Origin: Kofleriaceae bacterium | Lineage (GTDB): Bacteria > Myxococcota_A > Polyangia > Haliangiales > Haliangiaceae | Direction: 5' to 3' | Length of the DNA: 50,159 bases | Assembly: GCA_018058095.1 (NCBI GenBank) | Contig: JAGPCO010000015.1 | Location: 1 to 50,159 of the forward strand | Shown here: positions 42,023 to 50,156 of the stretch, piece by piece | Layout of the letters: the number at the start of each line of letters is the position of its first letter | Position numbering within the stretch: the first letter of the stretch is position 1 | Notes under the pieces: generated by a model | Database searches by the model: none | What the model saw: only the letters and a program-made list of their open reading frames with translations | What the model was told of the DNA's origin: nothing | Position numbers and translations under genes: made by a program

Positions 42023-44227
42023 ATGGTCCGCCTTGGCCACCTCGGGTGGATGCTCGCGCTGGCGGCGTGCGGGCAGATCGGCTTTGACGGTGCCGGTGCC
42101 GGCGGCGATGCCGACCCAGGCGCCGACGGCGCCACCCCGGCCAGCGGTCGGCGCTACTTCATCGGCAAGGAGAACGTGTGCCGCCTCGACGCGGCGGGCG
42201 GCCTCGAGTGCGCCGGCCACGCCGACCAGTTTCAGCTCGGGCTGGCGCCGCAGCGGCTCGACTCGGCCACCTTCGTGCCCCACCGCAGCGCGCCGGCGCT
42301 GCAGACGGTGAGCGCCGGTGACCACTTCCTGTGCGGGATCGATCTCGCCGGCGCCGCCCGCTGCTGGGGTGACAACTCCGGTGGTCGGCTCGGCACGTTG
42401 TCCGATGGCAGCACCCCGCTGCCGGTCGATGAGGTCGCGGCGGCGGAGGCGATCGCCACCGGCAACTCCCACAGCTGCGTGGTGACGGGTGGGCAGGTGT
42501 TGTGCTGGGGCTTCGAGGAGGCGGGCGAGCTCGGCTTCGGCCTTCGCCCGCTCGCGCCCGAGGGGCACCCGGCCAGCCCGGTGCCGGGCCTGCCGGCGAT
42601 GGCGCCGGCCATCGACAGCGAGGCCCAGCACACGTGCGCGCTCGATCAGGCCGGCGGGGTGTGGTGCTGGGGCCGCAACGACGCCGGCCAGTGCGGCACC
42701 GGCGCCGTGACGACCGTCGCGGCGCCGACGCGGGTCGGCCCCGACGTGATCCCGGCCGCGACCGCCATCTCGGTCGGGGCGACCCATACCTGCGCGCTCG
42801 ACGGGGCCGGGCAGATCTGGTGCTGGGGCGACAACTCGTCGGAGCAGCTCGGCCCAGGCCCCGGGCCTGGGCCGGCCGCGGCGCCGGTCCAGGTCGCCGT
42901 CCCGTTCGCCGCGACCGCGGTCGCGGCTGGCTACGGCGCGACCTGCGCGATCAGCCCTGGCGGGGGCGTCTGGTGCTGGGGCTACAACGAGGATGGCCAG
43001 CTCGGTCTCGAACCGCCGCAGTACGCGGCCCTGCCGGCGCAGGTGCCGGGGCTGTCCGGGATCACCCGGTTGGCCTCCAGCCACGGCGCGATCTGCGCTG
43101 GCGACGCCGCCGGGCAGGGCTGGTGCTGGGGCCACAACTACTACGGGCAGCTCGGCCTCGGCGACGGCAGGCTGCGCCACCTCGCCGCGCAGACCGTCCG
43201 ATCCGACGTGGTCGAGCTCGCCGCCGGGCAGGACCACGCGTGTGCGGTCGGCGCCGGCGGCGAGCTGGCGTGCTGGGGGGCCAACTGGGACGGTCAGCTC
43301 GGCGATGGCACCGAGGCGCGGCGCCGGGCACCCGTGGTGATCGGCACCGGCTACGCGGGCCCGACGATGGGCGCGTACCACACGTGTGCGCGCACCGGCG
43401 CCGGCTTGGTCGCGTGCTGGGGCGACGGTGGACGGGGCCAGCTGGCCGGGCCAACCGGCGCGTCGACGCCGACGCTCGTGTCCGGCCTGTCGATCAGCGC
43501 GACCGCGGTCCGCGCCGGCCTGCTCCACACCTGCGCGCTCGGCGGTGGCGCGGTGTGGTGCTGGGGCGACAACAGCGCGCTCCAGCTCGGCAACGGCACC
43601 GCGGCGATGCGGGCGACGCCGGAGCCGGTCGTCGGCCTGACCGCGGCCAGCGCGCTCGCGGTCGGGAGTCTGCATGGGTGTGCCCTCACCGGTGCGGGAG
43701 CGGTCGCGTGCTGGGGCCACGGCGAAGCTGGCCAGCTCGGCGACGGCACCTCGGGCAACCGGGCCATGGCGGCGCCGGTGCTCGGCCTGTCCGGCATGGT
43801 CGGGGTGACCGCCGGCGCCAACCACACGTGCGCCTGGACCGGCGGCGGCGAGGCGTGGTGCTGGGGCCACAACGGCAGCGGGCAGCTCGGCGATGGCAGC
43901 GGCATGACGCGCACGACCCCGGTCCGGGTCGCGACCGGCGTGGCCCAGGTCGTCGCCGGCGGCGACACCACCTGCGTGGTGAACACCGACGGCTCGACCG
44001 CCTGCGCCGGGGCGGGCGCCGACGGCGAGCTGGGCGACCTCGCGCAGCAGGACCAGGTCGGCTTCGTCCCGGTCCGCGCCGTCACCGCCGTGTCGGCCCT
44101 GGCCCTCACGTACCGTCGCTCCTTCGCGCTGGCCGGGAACACGCTGTTCGGATGGGGCTTCGACTACGCCGGCGAGCTGGGCACCGGCGGCAGCGGGGTC
44201 GAGGTCGCGCCGGCGCCGGTGCCATGA
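42023..44227 (+). CDS. RCC1-repeat beta-propeller lipoprotein 1
   Basis: The 734-residue protein starts MVRLGHLGWMLALAACGQIGF (lipobox LAAC) with an Asp/Ala-rich tether. About twelve blades follow, each with HxCA(L/V)...G.(V/I)WCWG.N..GQLG (for example GVWCWGRNDAGQCG, QIWCWGDNSSEQLG, GVWCWGYNEDGQLG, EAWCWGHNGSGQLG); one or two near the ends are degenerate. That is enough for nearly two seven-bladed propellers. Every blade has a Cys pair (H-T-C and W-C-W), suggesting periplasmic disulfides. RCC1 propellers bind proteins in eukaryotes; the bacterial lipoprotein versions have no assigned role. It is paired with a paralogue at 45766-46947. Confidence 0.87.
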   Translation: MVRLGHLGWMLALAACGQIGFDGAGAGGDADPGADGATPASGRRYFIGKENVCRLDAAGGLECAGHADQFQLGLAPQRLDSATFVPHRSAPALQTVSAGDHFLCGIDLAGAARCWGDNSGGRLGTLSDGSTPLPVDEVAAAEAIATGNSHSCVVTGGQVLCWGFEEAGELGFGLRPLAPEGHPASPVPGLPAMAPAIDSEAQHTCALDQAGGVWCWGRNDAGQCGTGAVTTVAAPTRVGPDVIPAATAISVGATHTCALDGAGQIWCWGDNSSEQLGPGPGPGPAAAPVQVAVPFAATAVAAGYGATCAISPGGGVWCWGYNEDGQLGLEPPQYAALPAQVPGLSGITRLASSHGAICAGDAAGQGWCWGHNYYGQLGLGDGRLRHLAAQTVRSDVVELAAGQDHACAVGAGGELACWGANWDGQLGDGTEARRRAPVVIGTGYAGPTMGAYHTCARTGAGLVACWGDGGRGQLAGPTGASTPTLVSGLSISATAVRAGLLHTCALGGGAVWCWGDNSALQLGNGTAAMRATPEPVVGLTAASALAVGSLHGCALTGAGAVACWGHGEAGQLGDGTSGNRAMAAPVLGLSGMVGVTAGANHTCAWTGGGEAWCWGHNGSGQLGDGSGMTRTTPVRVATGVAQVVAGGDTTCVVNTDGSTACAGAGADGELGDLAQQDQVGFVPVRAVTAVSALALTYRRSFALAGNTLFGWGFDYAGELGTGGSGVEVAPAPVP

Positions 44228-44270
44228 ACTGCCGGTCCATCACCACCGGCGCCGTGGCATCCTCGCGGCC

Positions 44271-45764
44271 ATGACGATGCCGTACCGGTCCGGCCTGACC
44301 TCGCTCCGGCGCGCAGGCGCCGCCACCTCGACGCTGCTGGTGATGGCCTGCGCCGTTGCGTGTGGCGACGACGCTGGCGCCACCGCCGACGCCGCGCCCG
44401 CCGGCGCGATCGACGCCGCCGTGGCACCGGCCGACGCCGACACCCGGGACGTGCTCGACCGCCTGGCCGACCTGCCCGGCGTCAGCGTGGTCGAAGAGGA
44501 GTCGCGCTACGACCCGACGCTGCGCTACTTCGTGCTGACGGTCACCCAGCCGGTCGACCACACCCAGCCGGCCGGCCCGACCTTCGGCCAGAACGTGACC
44601 GTGCTGGTGCGTGATGTGGCGGCACCGACGGTGGTCGGCACCACCGGGTACTGGAACTACTACCTCGACTACCCGACCGAGCTGACCCAGCTCCTCGGCG
44701 GCAACCAGGTGTTCTTCGAGCACCGCTTCTTCGCGCAGTCGCGACCGGAGCCGGCCGACTGGAGCCACCTCACCATCCGCCAGGCCGCGGACGACCAGCA
44801 CCGCATCATCACGCTGCTCCGCCCCATCCTGGGCGGGCCGTGGCTGTCGACCGGCGCGTCCAAGGGCGGCATGACCGCGACCTACCACCGGCGGTTCTAT
44901 CCCGACGACGTGGTCGCCTCGGTGCCGTACGTCGCGCCGCTGTCGCGGGCCGCGCCGGACCTGCGCTACGCGCCGTTTCTCGATGGCCTCGGCACGCCCG
45001 GCTGCGGCGACGCGGTGCGCGCCCTGCAGGTGGCGATGCTCGGCCCGCGCTGGGCGGCGCTGCTGAGCCGGGCCCAGGCCCAGGCCAGCAGCGAGGGCCT
45101 GGTCTACCAGCGTGTCGCCGTCGGCCCGGCGCTGGAGAGCTCGATCACCGGCCTCGACTGGGCGTTCTGGCAGTACCAGGGCGAGGCCTGGTGCAGCGCG
45201 GTGCCCGGGCCGGGTGCCAGCGACGACGCGGTGTGGACCTTCCTCGACGTGGTCAACCCGGTCAGCGGCTCGACCGACGACAACCTGGCCGCGTTCGAGG
45301 CGTACTACTTCCAGGCCGCGTACGAGCTGGGGTACCCCGGTGGCACGGGCACGCACCTGGCCGGGTTGACCCGGTTCGGCGACGTCGACTACGCCGGCGC
45401 CTGGCCGGTCGGGGTCACCCTGCCGCCCTACCGGGCCGAGGTGATGGTCGACATCGAGAGCTGGGTCGACGACGCGGGCACCCGCCTGCTGTTCGTGTAC
45501 GGCGAGTTCGATCCGTGGACGGCGGGCCGGTACCCGCTCGGTGCGGCCACCGACGCCAGCAGCCTGACCGTGGCGGCCGGCACCCACGGCGCCGGCCTGG
45601 TCGACCTCGCCGCCGCCGACAAGGCCATCGCCTACGAGCAGCTCGGGCGGTGGACCGGGGTCACGCCCGACGAGGGACGGCTGCTGCAGTTCGTGCGGCG
45701 CGCGCCGCCGCGGCTGCCTCGTCTGCCGCCTCCGCTGCTCCGGCGCCCGCTGACGCCGCGGTGA
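44271..45764 (+). CDS. Peptidase S37 (PS-10-type tripeptidyl aminopeptidase) lipoprotein
   Basis: The 497-residue protein has a lipobox (LLVMACAVACGDD) and Asp/Ala tether. The catalytic alpha/beta-hydrolase part shows the S37 features: FVLTVTQPVDHTQPAGPTFGQ, VVGTTGYWNYY, NQVFFEHRFFAQSRPEPADWSHLTIRQAADDQHRII, the nucleophile elbow STGASKGGMTATYHRRFYPDDV (Ser197), VYGEFDPW (Asp) and THGAGL (His). Family members release tripeptides from secreted protein N-termini in Streptomyces. The C-terminus (PPRLPRLPPPLLRRPLTPR) is Pro-rich. It follows RCC1 gene 1 by 43 nt, same strand, and ends 1 nt before the stop of convergent RCC1 gene 2. An alternative ATG at 44277 exists. Confidence 0.87.
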   Translation: MTMPYRSGLTSLRRAGAATSTLLVMACAVACGDDAGATADAAPAGAIDAAVAPADADTRDVLDRLADLPGVSVVEEESRYDPTLRYFVLTVTQPVDHTQPAGPTFGQNVTVLVRDVAAPTVVGTTGYWNYYLDYPTELTQLLGGNQVFFEHRFFAQSRPEPADWSHLTIRQAADDQHRIITLLRPILGGPWLSTGASKGGMTATYHRRFYPDDVVASVPYVAPLSRAAPDLRYAPFLDGLGTPGCGDAVRALQVAMLGPRWAALLSRAQAQASSEGLVYQRVAVGPALESSITGLDWAFWQYQGEAWCSAVPGPGASDDAVWTFLDVVNPVSGSTDDNLAAFEAYYFQAAYELGYPGGTGTHLAGLTRFGDVDYAGAWPVGVTLPPYRAEVMVDIESWVDDAGTRLLFVYGEFDPWTAGRYPLGAATDASSLTVAAGTHGAGLVDLAAADKAIAYEQLGRWTGVTPDEGRLLQFVRRAPPRLPRLPPPLLRRPLTPR

Positions 45765-45765
45765 G

Positions 45766-46947
45766 TCACGGCGGCAGGTTGATGAGCACCGGGACGGGCG
45801 AATCGACCATGGAGGGGTCGAGGGCCAGGGCGCCGCTGTTGTTGCTGCCCCAGCACCAGCGCTGCCCCGCGCCGTCGAGGGCACACACCAGCAGGCCGGC
45901 CCGGCCCGACAGGCTCACCAGATCGGTCAGCCCGGGCACCGGCGCCGGCGCGCTGCGGCCGGCGTGGGTCCCGTCGCCGAGCTCCCCGTAGGTGTTGCTG
46001 CCCCAGCACGAGGCGGTGCCGTCCTGGTGCAGCACGCAGGTCGAGCCGGCGTTGGCCACCACCATCACCACGGTCGCCACGCCAGGGACCCGGAGCGGCG
46101 CGCTGGAGCTGGCCGGGGCCGCCACGCCGAGCTGTCCGCTCGAGTTGCTGCCCCAGCAGGCCACCGTGCCGTCGCGCAGCCGCCCGCACGCGTGGGTATC
46201 ACCCACGGCGACGTGATCGAACGGCCCCGGCGCCGACGCGACCACGACCGGGACGTCCGACTGCGGGAGGTCCGGCACGCCGAGCTGTCCCGCGCCGTTG
46301 TCGCCCCAGCACACGGCGGTGCCGTCGGCCCGCACCGCGCACGAGTGGGTGTCGCCCGACTCCAGCGTGATCGCGTCGGCCAGCCCGACCACCTCGACCG
46401 GGACCAGCGACGAGCTCGACCCGCCGTTGCCGAGCTTTCCGGCGCTTCCATCGCCCCAGCACGCCACCGTGCCGGCCGCCCGCAGCGCGCACCCGAAGGC
46501 ATACCCGGAGGAGGCGGCGCGGACCGGACCGCCGAGGTCGAGCCGGCGCGGCACCAGGCCAGGGCTGGTGGTGCCGTCGCCGAGCTGCCCGGTCGTGTTG
46601 CCGCCCCACACCCACAGCCCGCCGGTCTCGTCCACCACGTAACGGGCGCCGTGCAGGTCGGCCCGGCGCAGCGGCGGCAGGCCGGGCACCGGCGACGGGA
46701 CGGCGTGGGTGCCATCGGCCTGGCCATCGCCCGGTGGCTCGTTGCCCCAGCAGTACAGCGTGCCGTCGGTGGTGGTGGCACAGGCCGAGATGCCCCCGGC
46801 GGCGATCCACGGCCCGACCGGGTCGGCGGCGTCGACGCTGTGGGTGTCGGCGTCGGTCGTGGCGGCATCGCCGCCGGCCGGCGCGAAGTCGATGTGCCCG
46901 CAGCCCATCCACAGGAGACCGGCGACGAGGCGAGCCGAGGTGGACAA
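45766..46947 (-). CDS. RCC1-repeat beta-propeller lipoprotein 2
   Basis: The 393-residue protein starts at a TTG (SARLVAGLLWMGCGHIDF, lipobox WMGC) and an Asp/Ala/Thr tether. Seven blades with TCV/HAC.. and (W/L/A)CWG.N signatures (YCWGNEP, WVWGGNTTGQLGDG, ACWGDGSAGKLGNG, VCWGDNGAGQLG, ACWGSNSSGQLG, SCWGSNTYGELGDG, WCWGSNNSGAL) would make one complete RCC1 propeller. The CGHIDF start after the lipid Cys matches CGQIGF in paralogue 1. A TAGGCT box lies 8 nt before the TTG, and there is no ATG that would give a signal peptide. It is convergent with the S37 gene. Confidence 0.83.
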   Translation of the reverse strand: MSTSARLVAGLLWMGCGHIDFAPAGGDAATTDADTHSVDAADPVGPWIAAGGISACATTTDGTLYCWGNEPPGDGQADGTHAVPSPVPGLPPLRRADLHGARYVVDETGGLWVWGGNTTGQLGDGTTSPGLVPRRLDLGGPVRAASSGYAFGCALRAAGTVACWGDGSAGKLGNGGSSSSLVPVEVVGLADAITLESGDTHSCAVRADGTAVCWGDNGAGQLGVPDLPQSDVPVVVASAPGPFDHVAVGDTHACGRLRDGTVACWGSNSSGQLGVAAPASSSAPLRVPGVATVVMVVANAGSTCVLHQDGTASCWGSNTYGELGDGTHAGRSAPAPVPGLTDLVSLSGRAGLLVCALDGAGQRWCWGSNNSGALALDPSMVDSPVPVLINLPP

Positions 46948-46955
46948 CGACCACG

Positions 46956-46961
46956 AGCCTA
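46956..46961 (-). promoter_or_regulatory. -10 box of RCC1 lipoprotein gene 2, leaderless type
   Basis: TAGGCT on the reverse strand, 8 nt before the TTG start at 46947. Confidence 0.4.
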
Positions 46962-47027
46962 GCAGGACCGGCCGCGCCTGGATGCGCAGGCGCCGCCACG
47001 GCAGCTGTATGCTGGCGCTGGACGGTC

Positions 47028-47033
47028 TATGCT
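47028..47033 (+). promoter_or_regulatory. -10 box of the MshEN-GAF gene, leaderless type
   Basis: TATGCT, 6-nt spacer, then GTG 47040. A second TATGCT lies 21 nt upstream (47007-47012). Confidence 0.5.
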
Positions 47034-47039
47034 GCCGGC

Positions 47040-48551
47040 GTGTTGCTCGGCGAGATCCTCGTCGCGGATGGGCTGGTGCTGGCCGGCCACCTCGAGCGCG
47101 CGCTGACGGCGCAGCGCCGGAGCGGGCAGCGGCTGGGCTCCATCCTGGTCGCGGCCGGGATGGTCACCGCCGACGGGCTGGCGCGGGCCCTGGCCCGACA
47201 ACACGGCGTCCCGGCCGCGCTCGAGAAGCACCTGGCGGCCCGCGACGTGCGGCTGACCGGGCGGCTGCCGGCCGAGCTGGCGCGTCGGTGGCTGGCGCTG
47301 CCGGTCGCGCGTGGCCGGGACGGCACCATCGTGGTGTGCCTGCGCGACCCGAGCCCAGCCGCGTTGTCGGCGCTGGCGACCGCCCTCGGCGCCCCGGTCA
47401 CGCCGGCGGTGGCGTGTGAGCTGGTGCTGCGCCGGCACGTCGAGCAGGCCTACCCGGCGCGGGCCGCTGGCGAGGCCGGCGACGAGTTCGAGGTCGACCT
47501 CGAGTCGGGCGTACACGTGCAGTTCGACCTCGACGACGCGGCCGAGGAGCTGCTGGCGGAGATCCACGCCCCCGCGCTCGCGGTCGGCGCCGGCGCGGAG
47601 GCCGACGACGATGGCCTGGCCGACGGCGTCGCGGTGCTGGCGTCGGGGCAGTTCGAGCTGGTCAGCCTCGACCACGCCCAGGTCGCGCGGCGCGACGTCC
47701 AGGCCGAGCCGACCGGGTTGACGCACGACCGGGCCCGGGTCAGCACCGACGGCCGCGCCGCGGTGCGCCCGCCGAGGGTCGATCCCCACGCGGCGACCGC
47801 GCTGGCCGGCGCGGCCGCGCTGGCCGAAACCGCCCTGGTCGCGGCCGCCGCGCCGACCGCCCCGGCGGCGGCGGCCGTGGCCACTCCGGCCCGGTCGACC
47901 CCCGCCGCGTCGATCGACGCCCTCGACGAGGCCTGGACCCTGCCCGAGGAGGCGGCCGGGTCGAGCGGCCCGGCGATCCGCACCAGCACGCGCCGGCCTC
48001 CGGATACGCTCGAGCTCGAGGCCATGGCCGGCGCCGATCCGACCCCGGCCTCGGTGCCGGCGACCATCGCCGGGCTCGGCCTGGCCCGGGCCCGCGACGA
48101 GGTGGCCGACCTCCTGCTGGCCGCGGCGTTTGGCCGGTTCGCCGCGGTGATCGTCCTGCTCGTCCGCGACGGCCTGGCGCTGGGCCACCGCGGCGCCGGC
48201 CCGGGCATCACGCCGACCACGGTCGACGCGCTGTCGGTGCCGCTGTCGACGCCGTCGCTGCTCAAGACGGTGATCGACAACCGCCAGCCGTACCTCGGCC
48301 GCATCCCGGCGGGCGGCAGCACCATCCAGGACCGGTTCTTCCGCCTGCTGCCGACGACACCCGCCGTGCTCCTGCATCCGATCGCGCTCGGCAACCGGGT
48401 GGTGGCCCTGGTCGTGGCCGGGGCGCGCGACGTCGAGACGGCCCGGCGCGAGGCGACCGCGCTGGCGCCGGTGCTGGCGGCGTGCGCCGAGGCCTACACC
48501 CGCCTCATCCGCGCCAGCAAGCAGTCCAGCCAGCGGCCGGTGCGGCCATGA
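47040..48551 (+). CDS. MshEN-domain protein with C-terminal GAF-like domain, predicted c-di-GMP receptor
   Basis: This 503-residue protein starts with a near-ideal MshEN (GspE/PilB N-terminal) segment at 1-60: LLGEILVADGLVLAGHLERALTAQRRSGQRLGSILVAAGMVTADGLARALARQHGVP, with two LG..L....G......L..AL..Q repeats, the signature of c-di-GMP-binding MshEN domains; the first repeat lacks the preceding Arg. A second T2SS-type N-domain part continues to ~145. A low-complexity, Ala-rich linker (~150-330) follows, then a GAF-like domain (~345-490, LLLAAAFGRFAAVIVLLVRDGLALGHRGAG ... LLHPIALGNRVVALVVAG). No ATPase domain follows, so this is not a pilus motor. GTG 47040 is the start. The ATGA overlap couples it to the next gene. 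Confidence 0.83.
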   Translation: MLLGEILVADGLVLAGHLERALTAQRRSGQRLGSILVAAGMVTADGLARALARQHGVPAALEKHLAARDVRLTGRLPAELARRWLALPVARGRDGTIVVCLRDPSPAALSALATALGAPVTPAVACELVLRRHVEQAYPARAAGEAGDEFEVDLESGVHVQFDLDDAAEELLAEIHAPALAVGAGAEADDDGLADGVAVLASGQFELVSLDHAQVARRDVQAEPTGLTHDRARVSTDGRAAVRPPRVDPHAATALAGAAALAETALVAAAAPTAPAAAAVATPARSTPAASIDALDEAWTLPEEAAGSSGPAIRTSTRRPPDTLELEAMAGADPTPASVPATIAGLGLARARDEVADLLLAAAFGRFAAVIVLLVRDGLALGHRGAGPGITPTTVDALSVPLSTPSLLKTVIDNRQPYLGRIPAGGSTIQDRFFRLLPTTPAVLLHPIALGNRVVALVVAGARDVETARREATALAPVLAACAEAYTRLIRASKQSSQRPVRP

Positions 48552-49501
48552 GCGCGGTCGCGGCGTCGATCCTGGTGGTCCACCGCGATCGCAAGACCCA
48601 GCGCGTGGTGCAGCGCATCCTCGGCGCGACCGGCCTGCGCCTCGACGTCACCGACGACCACGAGCAGGCCATGCGCCTGGTCGCGCAGACCACGCCACGC
48701 TTGCTGGTCCTCGACGGCGCCGATCTGCTCCAGCCGCACGGTCGGGCGCTGGTGGCCGCGGCCGAGCTGCGCGGCGCCACCTCCTGCCTGACCCTGATGG
48801 CGGCCGACGCCAACGCCGAGGTGCCGCGCCTGCTGGCGACCGGGGCGGTGTCGAACCTGCTGGTGCACGCCATGCCGGTGCTGGCCGAGGAGTTGATCGT
48901 CACCGCCCACAAGCTGCTGCGATCCGACATCTTCGGCCTCGAGAAGTACCTGCTGTGGGGCAGCGAGGTGGTGGCGCGCCGCCTGACCCGCTCGCAGGCG
49001 CGCTCGGCGTTGGTGCACGAGCTGTCGGATCACCTCCACGCCGCCGGCCAGAGCGCGCGGGTCGCGTCGATGGCCATGCTGGTCGCCGACGAGCTGCTGT
49101 CCAACGCCGTGCACAACGCCCCGGTCGACGCCGCCGGCGTCGCCTACCGGCGCGACACCCCGCGCGACCAGGACTTCGCCCTGACCGAGCGCGAGGCGGT
49201 CGCCCTGCGCTGGGGCTGCGACGCGCGCTACGTGGCGATCGAGGTGCGCGATCGGTTTGGCAGCCTGCGGCGCGACACCGTCCTGGCCGCGCTGGCCCAC
49301 GTCCGCATCCGCGAGACCGGGGAGGGCGCCGGCATGGGCCTGGCGCTGGCGTACCGGTCGTGTGATCATCTCGTCTTCGACCTCGCTCCCGGGGTGGCCA
49401 CCGAGTGCATCGCCTTGATCGACGTGCGCGCCCTCCCCAACCAGCGGCCGTCCGCCTCGTCCTACAACGTGTTCGAGGCGACCACGGGGCCGCATGAGTG
49501 A
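48548..49501 (+). CDS. Receiver-like domain fused to RsbW-type ATPase (anti-sigma kinase-like)
   Basis: The 317-residue protein has a receiver-like half (~7-125: SILVVHRDRKTQRVVQRILG ... LLVLDGADLLQPHG with Asp56 at the phosphoacceptor place) and a GHKL-type ATPase half (~150-295): N box DELLSNAVHNAP at 181-192, G1 IEVRDRFGSL at 231-240 and G2 GEGAGMGLAL at 258-267. The receiver lacks the usual conserved Lys and Thr, so may be degenerate. There is no HisKA dimerisation helix; the ATPase resembles serine kinases of anti-sigma partner-switching proteins (RsbW/SpoIIAB). It overlaps the upstream gene (ATGA) and the downstream STAS gene by 8 nt. Confidence 0.85.
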   Translation: MSAVAASILVVHRDRKTQRVVQRILGATGLRLDVTDDHEQAMRLVAQTTPRLLVLDGADLLQPHGRALVAAAELRGATSCLTLMAADANAEVPRLLATGAVSNLLVHAMPVLAEELIVTAHKLLRSDIFGLEKYLLWGSEVVARRLTRSQARSALVHELSDHLHAAGQSARVASMAMLVADELLSNAVHNAPVDAAGVAYRRDTPRDQDFALTEREAVALRWGCDARYVAIEVRDRFGSLRRDTVLAALAHVRIRETGEGAGMGLALAYRSCDHLVFDLAPGVATECIALIDVRALPNQRPSASSYNVFEATTGPHE

Positions 49502-50018
49502 TCGCCGGCGCACCCCGGACGGGATGGTCGGCACGGCCGCGCCGCCGGGCACCCACCGCCTGAGCGTGCAGCGGTCCGACGCCGACTTCCTCACGCTCGC
49601 CGGCGTGATCGACGAGACCTCACGCCTGACCGACCTGGTGCTGACCGCGACCGGGCGGCTGCGGGTCGACCTCGGCGGCGTCACCTTCATCAACTCGCTC
49701 GGGGTGCGGGCCTGGATCCAGTTCGTGGCCGAGGCGGCCCGGGCCGGCGTGCGCCTCGAGCTGTACCGGGTCAGCGAGGTCATGATCCAGCAGCTCAACA
49801 TGATCGTCGCGGCGCGCGGCCGGGCCGAGGTGCACTCGCTCCTCGCCCCCTACGTGTGCGACCGGTGCGGGCGCGAGGAGTCCATGTTGATCGACGTCGG
49901 GCGCGACCGGCACCAGCTGGTCGCGGGCCAGGCGCCGGCGATGACCTGCCCGGAGTGCGGCGCGGCGATGGTGTTCAACGACTTCCCGCAGCGCTACTTC
50001 CTGTTCCTGTCGGAGTAG
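49494..50018 (+). CDS. STAS-domain protein with C-terminal zinc ribbon
   Basis: The 174-residue protein has a STAS domain at ~20-118 (LTLAGVIDETSRL ... LRVDLGGVTFINSLGVRAWIQFV ... VRLELYRVSEVMIQQLNMI), the anti-sigma-antagonist fold, and then a zinc ribbon with CDRC (122-125) and CPEC (152-155). The phosphorylation loop reads INSLG (66-70) in place of DSSG: the usual phosphorylated Ser position is Leu. Either it is not phosphorylated or another residue is used. The operon puts it directly after a RsbW-like ATPase, so it is probably its partner. The start overlaps the previous gene. The zinc ribbon suggests protein or nucleic acid binding. Confidence 0.87.
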   Translation: MSDRRRTPDGMVGTAAPPGTHRLSVQRSDADFLTLAGVIDETSRLTDLVLTATGRLRVDLGGVTFINSLGVRAWIQFVAEAARAGVRLELYRVSEVMIQQLNMIVAARGRAEVHSLLAPYVCDRCGREESMLIDVGRDRHQLVAGQAPAMTCPECGAAMVFNDFPQRYFLFLSE

Positions 50019-50040
50019 CGGACGCGCCTGGCCCGGGGTC

Positions 50041-50111
50041 AGCAGGCTGCTGAAAAACCCGTGCCGGCGGCATTTGCCGACGGGACGGGCTCCGTGTTTT
50101 CAGCAGCCTGC
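50041..50111. repeat. Element C1: long palindromic hairpin
   Basis: A perfect 15-bp stem (50042-50056, GCAGGCTGCTGAAAA, with 50097-50111) encloses 40 nt that can fold further. Its ends resemble those of element B (AGCAGGCTGCTG). It lies 23 nt after the STAS gene stop and may serve as a terminator. Confidence 0.75.
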
Positions 50112-50125
50112 GAGATCAGAAATGG

Positions 50126-50156
50126 CTAGCAGGATGCTTCTTCAGCATCCTGCTAG
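50126..50156. repeat. Element C2: perfect 13-bp palindromic hairpin
   Basis: CTAGCAGGATGCT (50126-50138) pairs perfectly with AGCATCCTGCTAG (50144-50156) around a TCTTC loop. CTAGCAGG is also the end sequence of element B. Confidence 0.8.
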
